From Microcaldota archaeon (GTDB taxonomy: Archaea > Micrarchaeota > Micrarchaeia > Micrarchaeales > CABMGC01): a stretch of DNA of 43,660 nt. This document shows positions 9,604 to 20,100 of this stretch, one piece after another (the first letter of the stretch is position 1; each line of letters starts with the position of its first letter). The DNA lies in assembly GCA_021848095.1 (NCBI GenBank), contig JAJZMZ010000024.1:1-43660 (forward strand). The letters are read 5' to 3'. Both the position numbers and the translations under genes were made by a program. The notes beneath the pieces are model-generated. The model was not told the origin of the DNA, searched no databases, and saw only the letters and a list, made by a program, of their open reading frames with translations.

Positions 9604-10569
9604 ATGGCCGAGATAGATCTTTCATGGACAGAGAAGTATAGACCTTCTAAATTAACAGAAGTAATAGGTCAGGATGCGATAGTTGAAAAATTAAAGGCTT
9701 TTGTTAAAATTAAAAGTTTTCCTAGTATGATCTTTGCAGGACCTGCAGGAGTCGGAAAAACTACATCTGCAATAGCAATGGCAAAGGAGTTATATGGGAC
9801 ATCAATAAACGAAGCGTTTCTTGAGCTAAACGCAAGCGACTCGAGAGGTATTGAGGTAGTAAGAGGAAAGGTAAAAGAGTTTGCAAGAACAATTCCTTTA
9901 TCGAGTGGTTTAGTTAAGATAGTATTTCTTGATGAAGCCGATGCTCTCACGCCAGAAGCACAACATGCACTTAGGAGAACTATGGAAAAGTACTCAGCTA
10001 CAACTAGATTTATATTAGGAGCTAACTACTCAAGTAAAATAATAGACCCTATACAAAGTAGGTGTGTTGTTCTTAGATTTAAGCCATTGAAAGAAGAAGA
10101 GATGAAAGCTTATATAAAAAGAGTTGCAGCTTCAGAATCGTTGGATATTGATGAAAAAGCAGTTGAAGCATTACTTTATGTATGTGAAGGAGATTTAAGA
10201 AGATTAACCAATATACTTCAAAGTGCAGCAGTAACTGAAAAAAAGATAACAGAAGCTTCTATTTATGAAATTGCAGCTAGAGCTCGTCCGAAAGAAGTAA
10301 TTGCAATGCTTAGATGTGCAATTTCAGGAGATTTTGAAAAGGCAAGAACAGAGTTAAATACATTAACATTAGTACATGGTATGAGTGGTGAAGATGTACT
10401 AGTACAATGCTATAGAGAAGCTGTTTCTATGGATTTAGATGATAAAAAGAAGCTTCGTTTAATCTCACAGATAGGAGATTGCAATTACAGAATAGTAGAA
10501 GGTGCAAATGATAGAATACAGCTAGAAGCTATGCTAGCAAAGCTTGCTTTATTAGGAGAAAAAGCTTAA
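9604..10569 (+). CDS. rfcS: Replication factor C small subunit (clamp loader)
   Basis: WTEKYRPSKLTEVIGQD; FAGPAGVGKTTSAIAMAKEL; VFLDEADALTPEAQHALRRTMEKYS. Confidence 0.97.
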   Translation: MAEIDLSWTEKYRPSKLTEVIGQDAIVEKLKAFVKIKSFPSMIFAGPAGVGKTTSAIAMAKELYGTSINEAFLELNASDSRGIEVVRGKVKEFARTIPLSSGLVKIVFLDEADALTPEAQHALRRTMEKYSATTRFILGANYSSKIIDPIQSRCVVLRFKPLKEEEMKAYIKRVAASESLDIDEKAVEALLYVCEGDLRRLTNILQSAAVTEKKITEASIYEIAARARPKEVIAMLRCAISGDFEKARTELNTLTLVHGMSGEDVLVQCYREAVSMDLDDKKKLRLISQIGDCNYRIVEGANDRIQLEAMLAKLALLGEKA

Positions 10570-10589
10570 TAAAAAATTAAATTAAGTAA

Positions 10590-10778
10590 TTATAATTCTA
10601 ATATACTACTTCCGTTAATGTAGTTACGTTTTCCTTCTCTTAGAATTGGTTTTGTTTTTGAAGGTGTTCTGTCTCTAAGACTGTTTATTAAATCTGAAAA
10701 GTTGCTTGGATCTACGTTTATTCCAATATGCTTTTGAGAGTCTGTTACTGATTTTTTTCCTTGTATTACATTGTTCAT
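10590..10778 (-). CDS. Small hypothetical protein
   Basis: 62-aa ORF in an otherwise unassigned interval between rfcS and the PDH operon; no recognised domain. Confidence 0.35.
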   Translation of the reverse strand: MNNVIQGKKSVTDSQKHIGINVDPSNFSDLINSLRDRTPSKTKPILREGKRNYINGSSILEL

Positions 10779-10863
10779 ATAATCGTAAAATGTTCTGTTT
10801 ATCCTGATTTATATACTCAAGTTTGCTATTCGTCTTTAAACGATGTAATAAAACATTATTTAA

Positions 10864-10910
10864 AAAACTACCGATAGAAAACTACCTTAATCATTTAGAA
10901 GTATTTAAAT
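10864..10910 (+). promoter_or_regulatory. Candidate promoter region of the 2-oxoacid dehydrogenase operon: direct repeat AAAACTACC (10864-10872, 10878-10886) and TATA-like TATTTAAAT (10902-10910)
   Basis: Read directly from sequence; TATA-like box lies about 34 nt before the predicted TTG start, with GGTG at 10935-10938. Confidence 0.4.
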
Positions 10911-10943
10911 AGTATTATTGTTTTTATATAAATCGGTGTTTTT

Positions 10944-12011
10944 TTGATAAGTGAAGCGTTTAATGGCTCAGTTAAATATCTTCAAATAATGAATGAAGAG
11001 GGAGAAATAGATCAGACAGTTATGCCACAGGACATAAGTGATTCTCAGATTTTAGAGATGTATAAAGGAATGATGCTTGCAAGAGCTGTCGATGCTAAAG
11101 TCCTTAGTCTTCAAAGACAAGGACGTGCAGTAACATATGCACCTTTACTAGGTGAGGAAGCGACACAGATAGGAACAGCAATGGCTATGAGAAAACAAGA
11201 TATCTTTGTTCCAGCTTTTAGACAACATGGAGTATTTATAGAAAGAGGAGTTCCAATGGACTCATTATTCTTATACTGGAGAGGTTTTGAGGAAGGAAAT
11301 GTTTTTCCAAAAGAGCTCAATGCATTTCCAATAATAGTTCCCGTTGCAACGCAGATGCCACATGCTACAGGAATTGCTTTTGCACAACGATATCTTAAAA
11401 AAGACTCGGCCGTTTTAGTTTATGTCGGAGATGGAGGAACTTCAGAAGGAGATTTTTATGAAGCAATTAACTTCGCAGGCGTTTGGAAAGTACCACTAAT
11501 AACAATAATAGAGAATAATCAATGGGCAATTTCACTACCTAGAAATGAACAAACAATGGCAAAAACATTAGCTCAAAAAGCTATAGCAGTAGGTATCGAT
11601 TCTATTCAAGTAGATGGAAATGATGTTTTAGCTGTTTATAAAGCAACTAAAGATGCAATAACAAACTCAAGTAAAGGCCCAATGATAATAGAGTGTGTAA
11701 CATACAGAATGGGTTTACACACTACATCTGATGACCCTACAAAGTACAGAACAGATATTGAGGTAGAAACATGGAAAAAGAAAGATCCTATTGAACGTGT
11801 TAAAAAGTATTTAGTTAAAAAAGGATTATGGAATGATGCAAGAGAACAACAAGAAACTGAAGCAATTTCTAAATTAGTTGATGAATCTGTAGAAAAAGCT
11901 GAAAGATTTAAACCAGATCCTAGAAGTATGTTTAGTACAGTTTACAGCTTTATGCCACAAACACTTCGTGAAGAGTTTGATGAAGCTGAGGCGAATAACT
12001 TTTGGCAGTAG
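10944..12011 (+). CDS. pdhA: 2-oxoacid (pyruvate) dehydrogenase E1 component alpha subunit
   Basis: 355 aa; GDGGTSEGDFYEAINFAGVWKVPLITIIENNQWAIS (thiamine-diphosphate motif), YRMGLHTTSDDPTKYR; TTG start supported by GGTG 5 nt upstream. Confidence 0.95.
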   Translation: MISEAFNGSVKYLQIMNEEGEIDQTVMPQDISDSQILEMYKGMMLARAVDAKVLSLQRQGRAVTYAPLLGEEATQIGTAMAMRKQDIFVPAFRQHGVFIERGVPMDSLFLYWRGFEEGNVFPKELNAFPIIVPVATQMPHATGIAFAQRYLKKDSAVLVYVGDGGTSEGDFYEAINFAGVWKVPLITIIENNQWAISLPRNEQTMAKTLAQKAIAVGIDSIQVDGNDVLAVYKATKDAITNSSKGPMIIECVTYRMGLHTTSDDPTKYRTDIEVETWKKKDPIERVKKYLVKKGLWNDAREQQETEAISKLVDESVEKAERFKPDPRSMFSTVYSFMPQTLREEFDEAEANNFWQ

Positions 12012-12019
12012 GTGTTTTT

Positions 12020-12985
12020 ATGCAAATGAATATGGTTTCTGCACTTAACAATGCATTAGATATAATATTGAAAGAAAATGACAAAGCGTTAATTTTAGGA
12101 GAAGACGTAGGAAAAGACGGTGGTGTTTTCAGAGTTACTGAAGGTTTATTAGAAAAGTATGGTGAAAATAGAGTAGTTGATACACCATTAGCTGAATCAG
12201 GAATTATTGGAACATCTATAGGGATGGCACTTTCAGGTTTACACCCTATATCAGAGATTCAGTTCGCAGGTTTTATGTTCTTAGGTTTTTCACAATTAAT
12301 AAATCACGCTTCTAGATATAGAACTAGAACACGATCTAATATGAGTTTACCAATGGTTGTAAGAACACCTGTAAGTGGAGGTGTCAGAACACTAGAACAT
12401 CACTCAGATAGTCCAGAAACGTACTACTCGCACATTGGTGGTTTAATAGTTGTGGAACCATCTACACCTTATGATGCAAAAGGTTTGCTTATAAAAGCGT
12501 CTAGAATGAATGATCCAGTTGTATTTTTAGAGCCAACAAAACTTTACCGTTTATTTAGAGAAGAAGTTCCTGAAGAACCATATGAAGTTACAATAGGAAA
12601 AGCAAAGGTAGTGAGAGAGGGCAGTAAATTAAGTATAGTTACATATGGAACTATGGTTCCGGTAGTTAAAAGTGTTGTTGAAAAGAAAAAGCTAGATGCT
12701 GAGATAATTGATTTGAGAACTATAAATCCAATAGATGAAAAAACTATTTTAGAAAGTGTTAGTAAAACAGGAAGAGTTGCCATTGTTCACGAAGCATCAT
12801 TAAGTTTTGGCGTAGGAGCGGAGATAGCAGCAAGAATTTCTGAAAAAGCGCTTTATAAATTAAATGCGCCTATTGTAAGAGTAGGTGGAAATAGTTTCCC
12901 ATATCCATATCCAGGATATGAAAACTTCTATGTTCCAAATGAAAAGAAGATATCTTATGCATTGGATAAACTGTTAAAGGGTTGA
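12020..12985 (+). CDS. pdhB: 2-oxoacid (pyruvate) dehydrogenase E1 component beta subunit
   Basis: ALNNALDIILKENDKALILGEDVGKDGGVFRVTEGL; ORF track begins at TTG 12002, but ATG at 12020 preceded by GGTGTTTTT is the more likely start. Confidence 0.95.
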   Translation: MQMNMVSALNNALDIILKENDKALILGEDVGKDGGVFRVTEGLLEKYGENRVVDTPLAESGIIGTSIGMALSGLHPISEIQFAGFMFLGFSQLINHASRYRTRTRSNMSLPMVVRTPVSGGVRTLEHHSDSPETYYSHIGGLIVVEPSTPYDAKGLLIKASRMNDPVVFLEPTKLYRLFREEVPEEPYEVTIGKAKVVREGSKLSIVTYGTMVPVVKSVVEKKKLDAEIIDLRTINPIDEKTILESVSKTGRVAIVHEASLSFGVGAEIAARISEKALYKLNAPIVRVGGNSFPYPYPGYENFYVPNEKKISYALDKLLKG

Positions 12986-12988
12986 GTT

Positions 12989-14353
12989 ATGAAAGAGTTA
13001 AAATTTGTTGATGTTGGAGAAGGAATAACAGAGGGAAATATTAAAAAATGGTTGTTCAAAGACGGAGATTCGGTAAAAGAAGATACAACTATAGTACAGA
13101 TAGAAACTGACAAAGCAGTAGTAAATATACCTGCACCAGTATCTGGTAAGTTAAAGATAGTTGCAAAAGAAAATACAACACTTAAGACAGGAGATACAAT
13201 AGCATTTGTAGGAGATGATGTTTCTACAACAACACCTCAACAAACAACACAAGGACCATCAAGTAGTGTTATCAGTAAGGCAATACACGAACAAGAAAGT
13301 ATCAAGGAGTTTGGTTTTGCGCCGGATTCTGATGCTGCAATTAATGCTCCTTCAACTAGCACAGCACAGCCACAAAAAACTACGACACAACCGCAAACAA
13401 ACATAAATCAACAACAAACAAATACAATTCAACCACAAATGAATACAACAAAGCAACAACAAAAAACAGAGGTCATTGCAACACCAGGCGTAAGAAAACT
13501 TGCAAGAGACTTGAATATTGATATAAATACAGTAAAAGGAACAGGTCCTAATGGAAAGATACTTGAAAATGATGTTAGATCCGCTTCAATAAGTACAAAT
13601 AAGAAAACATCAATCCCTAAGTTTTCAGAAACATTAGAAAAGTCACACACAGAAGATATTGAAAGAGTTCCATTAACACAAACAAGAAAAGCAATAGCAA
13701 AGAATATGGAGTTATCATGGTCAATACCAAGAGCAGTGCATATGGATCACATAGATGTAACAAATCTTTACGATTTAGTAAAAAGGGAAAAGGAGAACAT
13801 GGCTAAAAGAAATGTAAAGCTTACTTTCTTACCATTTATAATTAAGGCAACAATAGAAGCAATTAAAGAGAATCCACGATTTAACTCTAGTTATGATCAT
13901 GAAAAACTTGAGATAATATTAAAAAAATATTACAATATAGGATTAGCAGCACAAGGTCCTGATGGATTAAAGGTTGTAGTTATAAAAAATTCTGAGAAGA
14001 AGAATATTTCAGATATTGCAAAAGAGATACAAATGTTGTCAGAGAAAGTTAAAAAAGCAGAGGTTTCATTAGAGGATATGTCAGACTCAACATTTACTAT
14101 AACCAATATAGGAAGTTTAGGAGGAGGAGATTTTTCAGTCCCAATGATAAATTATCCTGAAGTTGCAATATTAGGAATACATCTAATAAGAGATACACCT
14201 GTAGTCAAAGATGGTGAGATTCAAATAAGAAAAATACTTCCATTTTCACTTACATTTGATCACAGAGTAGTTGATGGAGCTGATGCAGTAGCTTTTGGTA
14301 ATGCACTGAAAAGATATCTAGAGGATCCTGATTTTCTAGAGTTAATTGCTTAG
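12989..14353 (+). CDS. pdhC: 2-oxoacid dehydrogenase E2 (dihydrolipoyl acyltransferase)
   Basis: One lipoyl domain (IVQIETDKAVVNIPAPVSGKL), peripheral subunit-binding domain (ATPGVRKLARDLNIDINTVKGTGPNGKILENDV), catalytic DHRVVDGADAVAF. Confidence 0.97.
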   Translation: MKELKFVDVGEGITEGNIKKWLFKDGDSVKEDTTIVQIETDKAVVNIPAPVSGKLKIVAKENTTLKTGDTIAFVGDDVSTTTPQQTTQGPSSSVISKAIHEQESIKEFGFAPDSDAAINAPSTSTAQPQKTTTQPQTNINQQQTNTIQPQMNTTKQQQKTEVIATPGVRKLARDLNIDINTVKGTGPNGKILENDVRSASISTNKKTSIPKFSETLEKSHTEDIERVPLTQTRKAIAKNMELSWSIPRAVHMDHIDVTNLYDLVKREKENMAKRNVKLTFLPFIIKATIEAIKENPRFNSSYDHEKLEIILKKYYNIGLAAQGPDGLKVVVIKNSEKKNISDIAKEIQMLSEKVKKAEVSLEDMSDSTFTITNIGSLGGGDFSVPMINYPEVAILGIHLIRDTPVVKDGEIQIRKILPFSLTFDHRVVDGADAVAFGNALKRYLEDPDFLELIA

Positions 14354-14361
14354 TTGATTTT

Positions 14362-15741
14362 ATGGTAATGGGCTCTATACCTGAAAAAGTAAATCTTGCA
14401 ATAGTAGGTGGTGGTGTAGGAGGTTATGTCGCGGCTATACGCGCCGCTGAGCTAGGTCTTTCAGTAATTATAATAGAAAAGGACAAGATGGGTGGCCATT
14501 GCTTAAACTATGCGTGTATACCGTCTAAAACACTATTGCACATTGCTGATATATACCACAAAGCAAAGAACTCACAAAACTTCGGAATAGAAGCTGAGCC
14601 AAAAATAAATGCACAAAAAATATTAGAGTGGAGAATGGGCGTTTCTGAAAAGCTAGAAAAAGGTGTAGAATTTTTATGTAACTCTAATGGAATAGAGATA
14701 GTAAAAGGCGGAGCAACATTCATATCCTCTCAAAAGTTACAGATAACTAATGGAACTGAGATTGATTTTGATACCGCAATAATAGCAACCGGTTCTGTCC
14801 CAGTAGAGTTAAAGGGCTTTGAGTTTAATGACTACATACTTGACTATAAAAAAGCATTAATGCTTTCAACAATACCTAAAACATTAACAATAATAGGAGC
14901 AGGATATGTTGCAGTAGAGTTAGCTACACTTTATGCTAAGCTTGGTGTTTCTGTTTCTATACTTGCACGATCAACTATTCTATCACATTTTGATCCTGAA
15001 GCTGTTTCAATAATAGAAAAAAGCCTTGAAAAGTTAAATGTTAAAATTTACAAAAACTCAGTTCCTGAGTCACATACACAAACCTCAATTAAATTGAAGT
15101 CAGGAGAAGAAATACCGCACGAGTTAGTTGTTGTAGCAGTAGGATTAAAACCATACACTGATAATTTAGGTTTAGAAAATACTAAAGTAGTTGTAGATCA
15201 AAAAGGTTTCATAACTGTCGGACAATCGTTAAACACAGCAGATGAAAAGATATTAGCAATTGGAGATGTTATAGGGGAACCGATGCTTGCACATAAATCA
15301 ATGAGACAAGGGGTCATCGCGGCAGAGGTAGCTGCTGGAAAAAATGCCGGTTTCGACAATGTCGTAATACCAGCAGTTGTATTTTCAGACCCAGAAATTG
15401 GAATAGCAGGAGATGTTTCTGAAAAAACAGGAATTTACATTAAAAAGTTCCCATTAACTGCACTTGGAAGAGCAATAGCAATGAACAAAACAGATGGCTT
15501 TGTTAAGATTGCATATGATAAAAATAAAGTAGTGAAAGGTATTGAAATTGTATCGTCTGATGCAAATGCAATGGTTGCTGAAGCTGCGTTAGCCATAGAG
15601 ATGGGTGCAACATTAGAAGACATTGCAGATACAATACATCCTCATCCAACATATACTGAACAAATACAGGAAGTAGCAGAAGCAGGTTTAGGAAGACCAA
15701 TACATTTCTTTTATGGAAAAAATAATGAAAATGGTAAATAA
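14362..15741 (+). CDS. lpdA: Dihydrolipoyl dehydrogenase (E3)
   Basis: GGGVGGYVAAIRAAELG; GGHCLNYACIPSKTLLH redox-active Cys pair; second Rossmann IIGAGYVAVELATLYAKLG; C-terminal HPHPTYTEQIQE. Confidence 0.97.
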   Translation: MVMGSIPEKVNLAIVGGGVGGYVAAIRAAELGLSVIIIEKDKMGGHCLNYACIPSKTLLHIADIYHKAKNSQNFGIEAEPKINAQKILEWRMGVSEKLEKGVEFLCNSNGIEIVKGGATFISSQKLQITNGTEIDFDTAIIATGSVPVELKGFEFNDYILDYKKALMLSTIPKTLTIIGAGYVAVELATLYAKLGVSVSILARSTILSHFDPEAVSIIEKSLEKLNVKIYKNSVPESHTQTSIKLKSGEEIPHELVVVAVGLKPYTDNLGLENTKVVVDQKGFITVGQSLNTADEKILAIGDVIGEPMLAHKSMRQGVIAAEVAAGKNAGFDNVVIPAVVFSDPEIGIAGDVSEKTGIYIKKFPLTALGRAIAMNKTDGFVKIAYDKNKVVKGIEIVSSDANAMVAEAALAIEMGATLEDIADTIHPHPTYTEQIQEVAEAGLGRPIHFFYGKNNENGK

Positions 15742-15743
15742 GT

Positions 15744-16511
15744 ATGAACGTATCTCTTTTCACTAAAAAAAAGTATCCAGAAATAGAAAGAAAGATAAGA
15801 AGTAACTTTGAGGTAGTAAAAAACGGAGAGATTTGCATAGCAATAGGAGGAGATGGTACATTTATTCATGCAGCACAAAAAACTTCCTGTCCCATACTTT
15901 TAATACGGGATAATACTGATGATAGTACAGGCTATTACTCAGATTTAGGAGTAGATAGAATTGATGAAGTAATACATTTATTAAAAAATAAAAATTATCA
16001 TGTTGAATTATTAGGTAAAAAACTTCTCTTAACGTATAAAAATAAAAAATATTATGCAATTAACGAGTGTTACTTATCAAACAGTGTTGGGGAAGTAAGC
16101 TTCAAAGTTTATGAGATCATAAACAACAAGCGTCAACATATATACCCATTTGTTGTAGGAGGAGATGGAGTTATAATAAGTAGTAAAATAGGTTCTACAG
16201 CTTATAATAGAAGTGCAGGAGGGCCTATACTTCTTGAGAATAATCTTTTTTGTATTACATTTATTAATCCCGATGGACCTTATAGAAACGCGCTTGTAGT
16301 AAACTCAAATAAAACAATTGAGATAGAGATTTCAAAGTATGAAGGAGTTCTAAGGTATGATAACTTTACTGTTGGTACTATTAGAAAAGGGGATTCTTTT
16401 AGAGTGAAATCCTCTGAAAAAGAAATTAAAATAATTAAGTTAAATGGAATTTACGAAACGTTCGGGGATAAATTAAAAAGAGTAATAAAAAGCAAGATGC
16501 AAAACGCATAG
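15744..16511 (+). CDS. nadK: NAD kinase
   Basis: IAIGGDGTFIHAAQ (GGDG motif) and KIGSTAYNRSAGGPIL; starts 2 nt after lpdA stop. Confidence 0.9.
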   Translation: MNVSLFTKKKYPEIERKIRSNFEVVKNGEICIAIGGDGTFIHAAQKTSCPILLIRDNTDDSTGYYSDLGVDRIDEVIHLLKNKNYHVELLGKKLLLTYKNKKYYAINECYLSNSVGEVSFKVYEIINNKRQHIYPFVVGGDGVIISSKIGSTAYNRSAGGPILLENNLFCITFINPDGPYRNALVVNSNKTIEIEISKYEGVLRYDNFTVGTIRKGDSFRVKSSEKEIKIIKLNGIYETFGDKLKRVIKSKMQNA

Positions 16512-16549
16512 AATAAAGTAAACTTTTTATTTTTTTATTAAATAAATAT

Positions 16550-17182
16550 TTAAGTTGTTTGAGAACTTATTATATTCACTAGTGCAGGAATTGTGTAATT
16601 TGTAACTGAAGATGCGCTATAATTTCCAGTTGATAAAATAACTGCAAAGTAATTTTTATAATATCCTAAAATAAGAAATGATTTTACATTTCCATTATAA
16701 ATACGATAAAGTTCAGAATAATTTACGCCATTGTATGTTTTATTGTAAATTGGAGAGTATTGATGTGTTATTAACTCGTGATTTAAAGTGCTGTGATAAT
16801 TATTTGAAGCAGATGTATTAAGAATTGATATTAACTCTAATACCGAGTTAGACCCATAATATGCTACCTTCACTCCGCTTGTTATGTTTCTATTTGAGAT
16901 GTTTAAGTTATATAATTGGTTAATAAGTGTAATATTTCTAATTGTACTACTCCTCGTTAAGTTAAAATAATGATATGAACCTGAACCAACAGCAGAGCTA
17001 AGCTTGACATTTATTGGAACATTATTTATACCGTTTGAACTTTGATGTTGTACATTGTAATTAGTGCTAATCACATATGCAATTATTGAAAAAATAACTA
17101 TAACTAAAATTACAGCAATTGCAACATTCTTTTTAGAGTGTTTTGCTTTTGAATCAATATTGTTTATATTTGAGTTATACAT
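16550..17182 (-). CDS. Membrane-anchored extracytoplasmic protein, Asn/Ser-rich
   Basis: N-terminal TM (NVAIAVILVIVIFSIIAYVIS) then an N-x-S/T rich ectodomain. ORF track start 17221 overlaps the upstream gene; ATG at 17182 preceded by GTGATATT fits better. Confidence 0.7.
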   Translation of the reverse strand: MYNSNINNIDSKAKHSKKNVAIAVILVIVIFSIIAYVISTNYNVQHQSSNGINNVPINVKLSSAVGSGSYHYFNLTRSSTIRNITLINQLYNLNISNRNITSGVKVAYYGSNSVLELISILNTSASNNYHSTLNHELITHQYSPIYNKTYNGVNYSELYRIYNGNVKSFLILGYYKNYFAVILSTGNYSASSVTNYTIPALVNIISSQTT

Positions 17183-17186
17183 AATA

Positions 17187-20100
17187 TCACGGTAAAGGTT
17201 GCGCATTTGTAGATATTGCAATTCTTTGATAAGTCATATCGCCTAATCCGTTTGAACCATAGCCAAATTCAGTTCCGATAGGCAATGTGAATGTGCCCGT
17301 ATTAGCAAAGGAAACATTAAACTCGCCACTAGGTCCATTTTCAAATGTAGAGTTATAAGTAATTAGATCATAAATACTGTATACTGAACCTCCATTAGTA
17401 ACACTAGCAATACCAGAATATAAGTACTTACCATCCGGAGATACTATCATTTCTCCAGGTCCGCCAGTAAAACAACCACCACCATTGGCACCTGAATCAT
17501 AGTTTATTTTAACTATTTTTTGAAGTTGTGTATTTATCGTTGCAATTGCGCAATTAGAAAATGGAGTTGAATAACCTACAAAAACAAATGTTCCGTTAGT
17601 TGTAGATGTCATAGCATCTCTTTTGTTGTTGTAAATGGTATCATAGAAATTAAAATGAGGAAGTGATATCGTACTGAAAGCATTTGTATTCTTATTGTAT
17701 ATTGCAACTTCTCCGTTTTCTGGACTTAACATGTAAACATATGGTGTATTATTAACTGGAACTACAGGAGGATTTGTTAAAATTGAGTTAGTTGATTGAG
17801 ATAATAATCCCGAATCAGTTACTGTCCAATAACTATAAGTTATAAACTCATTTGGACTAGGTGGCGAAGAACAACTAAAAGCTCCGGCATCTCCAGTGCC
17901 CGCGGCGGTTTGAGTATCACTATTCCCATTTGCATTGTATGTTGAAGCTATAGTATCATTTAATGGATAATTGAAAACTATTTGAGCTGCCGTTGCGCCC
18001 ATACCTCCAGGAGCAGGACCAGGAGCATCACTATAATCATCTTGAAGTTGAGTTTGATAAGATAATACAGTCATATCGTTATTTTTTTCAAGCATTCCAT
18101 TTATATAAACAGTAGAAGTTGATGCAAAACCATAATTTGCTTCAGCAGCACAAACAGAACCAGAAGATGAGGACATAGATGAAAAAGCATCTATTGTTTG
18201 ATAAGGGGTTAGATATAAGTTTCCTGCAGCGCAAGGACCTCCTGAAGGGCAGTTTGCAGCTTGAGAATTACTAGTTGTTGCAGCCATACCAGATAAAATA
18301 ACATTTGTTGGAAACACTTGGGATAAAGTTTGAGCATAAAACTCGTAATTTACACTTCCTGAAGGGTATATTGAGAAGAAATTTCCATTTGGTTGTGAAA
18401 AATCAGCCACCATTGGTAAATAATACGTACTTGTTTCAGGAGTCATTGGATAACCAGAGTTATAAAAGTATGAAATTTGCGCTTCTGGCGCTACAATATT
18501 TGAGTTAACAATATTTTGTGTAGTATTAGCAGTAGTCAATAACGCTTGTCCATCATTTATAGTATTGCCAGTGTAGTTATAACCTCCAATTCTTAAGTTA
18601 TTTCCATCATAAAGTAATGCAGTAGGAGAAAATGTAGATGGTAATGTAACATTTTCTTTGTTTATTAAGTATGCACTGCTTATAATACTAACCTGTCCAA
18701 AGTTTGTAGAACCTGGATTATAATAATTTCCTGATTTCTGAGCGCCTGTTGTGTATATATTGTAGTTATTTTGTGGTGCGTATACAATGTCTGCATTTCC
18801 ATAAGTTTTAGGAGTATTTAAGTTATTTTCTAGGCCCAGAACACCATCTTGAGAACCTGATTTAAGATTATAAATTTCATAAAAGTTTCCAGAACCTACC
18901 GTTGTGCTTACATATAAATCAGTACTATTTGCACTTGAAACAAAGTTATATTGTGAGCCCGTAGCTAATGGAATAGAATCGGGATAATTAACGTAGGGAT
19001 CAGTGGATCTGAAGTTCTGAACACTCTTTACACTGGAAACGCCACTTCCACTTACTGGAAATGTGTATACGGTTTCGTTTGATAGTACAACATAAAGATC
19101 AGTAAGATTACTACTTAATGTTGCACCAACAGTATAGTTACTTAAAGATAATGCTACGTTTGTGTAGTTTATCTTTAACGATGTTGTGTTAAATGATGCT
19201 ATTGACGAGTTGTATTCAGATGAAGATGTTCCATTGACCATTGCAAAGTACATAAAGTTTCCATCTGTTACCATATTTATTATTCCAGAAGCAGAACCTA
19301 TTGAAGGTCCGAATTTGTTTATTAATATATTTGCTGCCATTGAGTTATTTTTGGTGGTATTTAATACATATAAATTAGTTGAGTTTGAAATAAAAGCATA
19401 ATTACCTAACATTATGAAACTTGTGAAGTAAGGATTATATGCTGCATCTGAAGCCGATGATCCGATAATATTAGTTAAGTTTTTAACTTGTATTTTATTG
19501 TAAGTGTAGAATAAATTAGAGGATGTCATAGCATCTTGCAAATCAGTTTTATTGATTATTACTAAATATGGGCCTTCTGGTGTATTAAAAGCTGATGATG
19601 TCCCTCCTATTAAGATGTAAAGTGAACCTGATGAGTTAAACTGCATTGAATAGCCATCTCCAGAAGCTACTCCTTGAATTATAGTCGTATTTGCAGTTGA
19701 GTTTGCTATTAAAGCTTCCTTAACTACTGATTCAGTAGATGTATTTATTATTACTAGAGCAGCTGTGAAACTGCTATTTCCATCATTATAAAACTTAGAT
19801 AAGTCATAAACATAACCGTCTCTAGAAACTGTAATGTAATTGTGATTAGATTCATAGTATGAGCTACCTATACTGTTCAACACATTGTTGTGGTACATAT
19901 CGCTTACTAGCCCTATCGTTTGTCCACCGTTATTATTGCTGTAGAAATAAGTATCCTTTGATGGATAGGTATAAGCTGGAACTGGATAATAGAAACCTGT
20001 TTGTTTATTGAAGTTTGCCGTTTCCACCGTATTGTCACTCATAGTTAAGGTGTTTGTTGATGCTGTTCCTGCATAACATCCTATACCAGTACAAGTCCAA

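Noticed and set aside
9669-9950. 93-aa minus-strand ORF
   Set aside because: Antisense inside rfcS
15503-15838. 111-aa minus-strand ORF
   Set aside because: Antisense to the lpdA/nadK junction; composition looks like an antisense reading of coding sequence
16512-16549. T-rich stretch (CTTTTTATTTTTTTATT) after nadK as terminator
   Set aside because: Consistent with an archaeal T-tract terminator, but the region is so AT-rich that I cannot distinguish it from background
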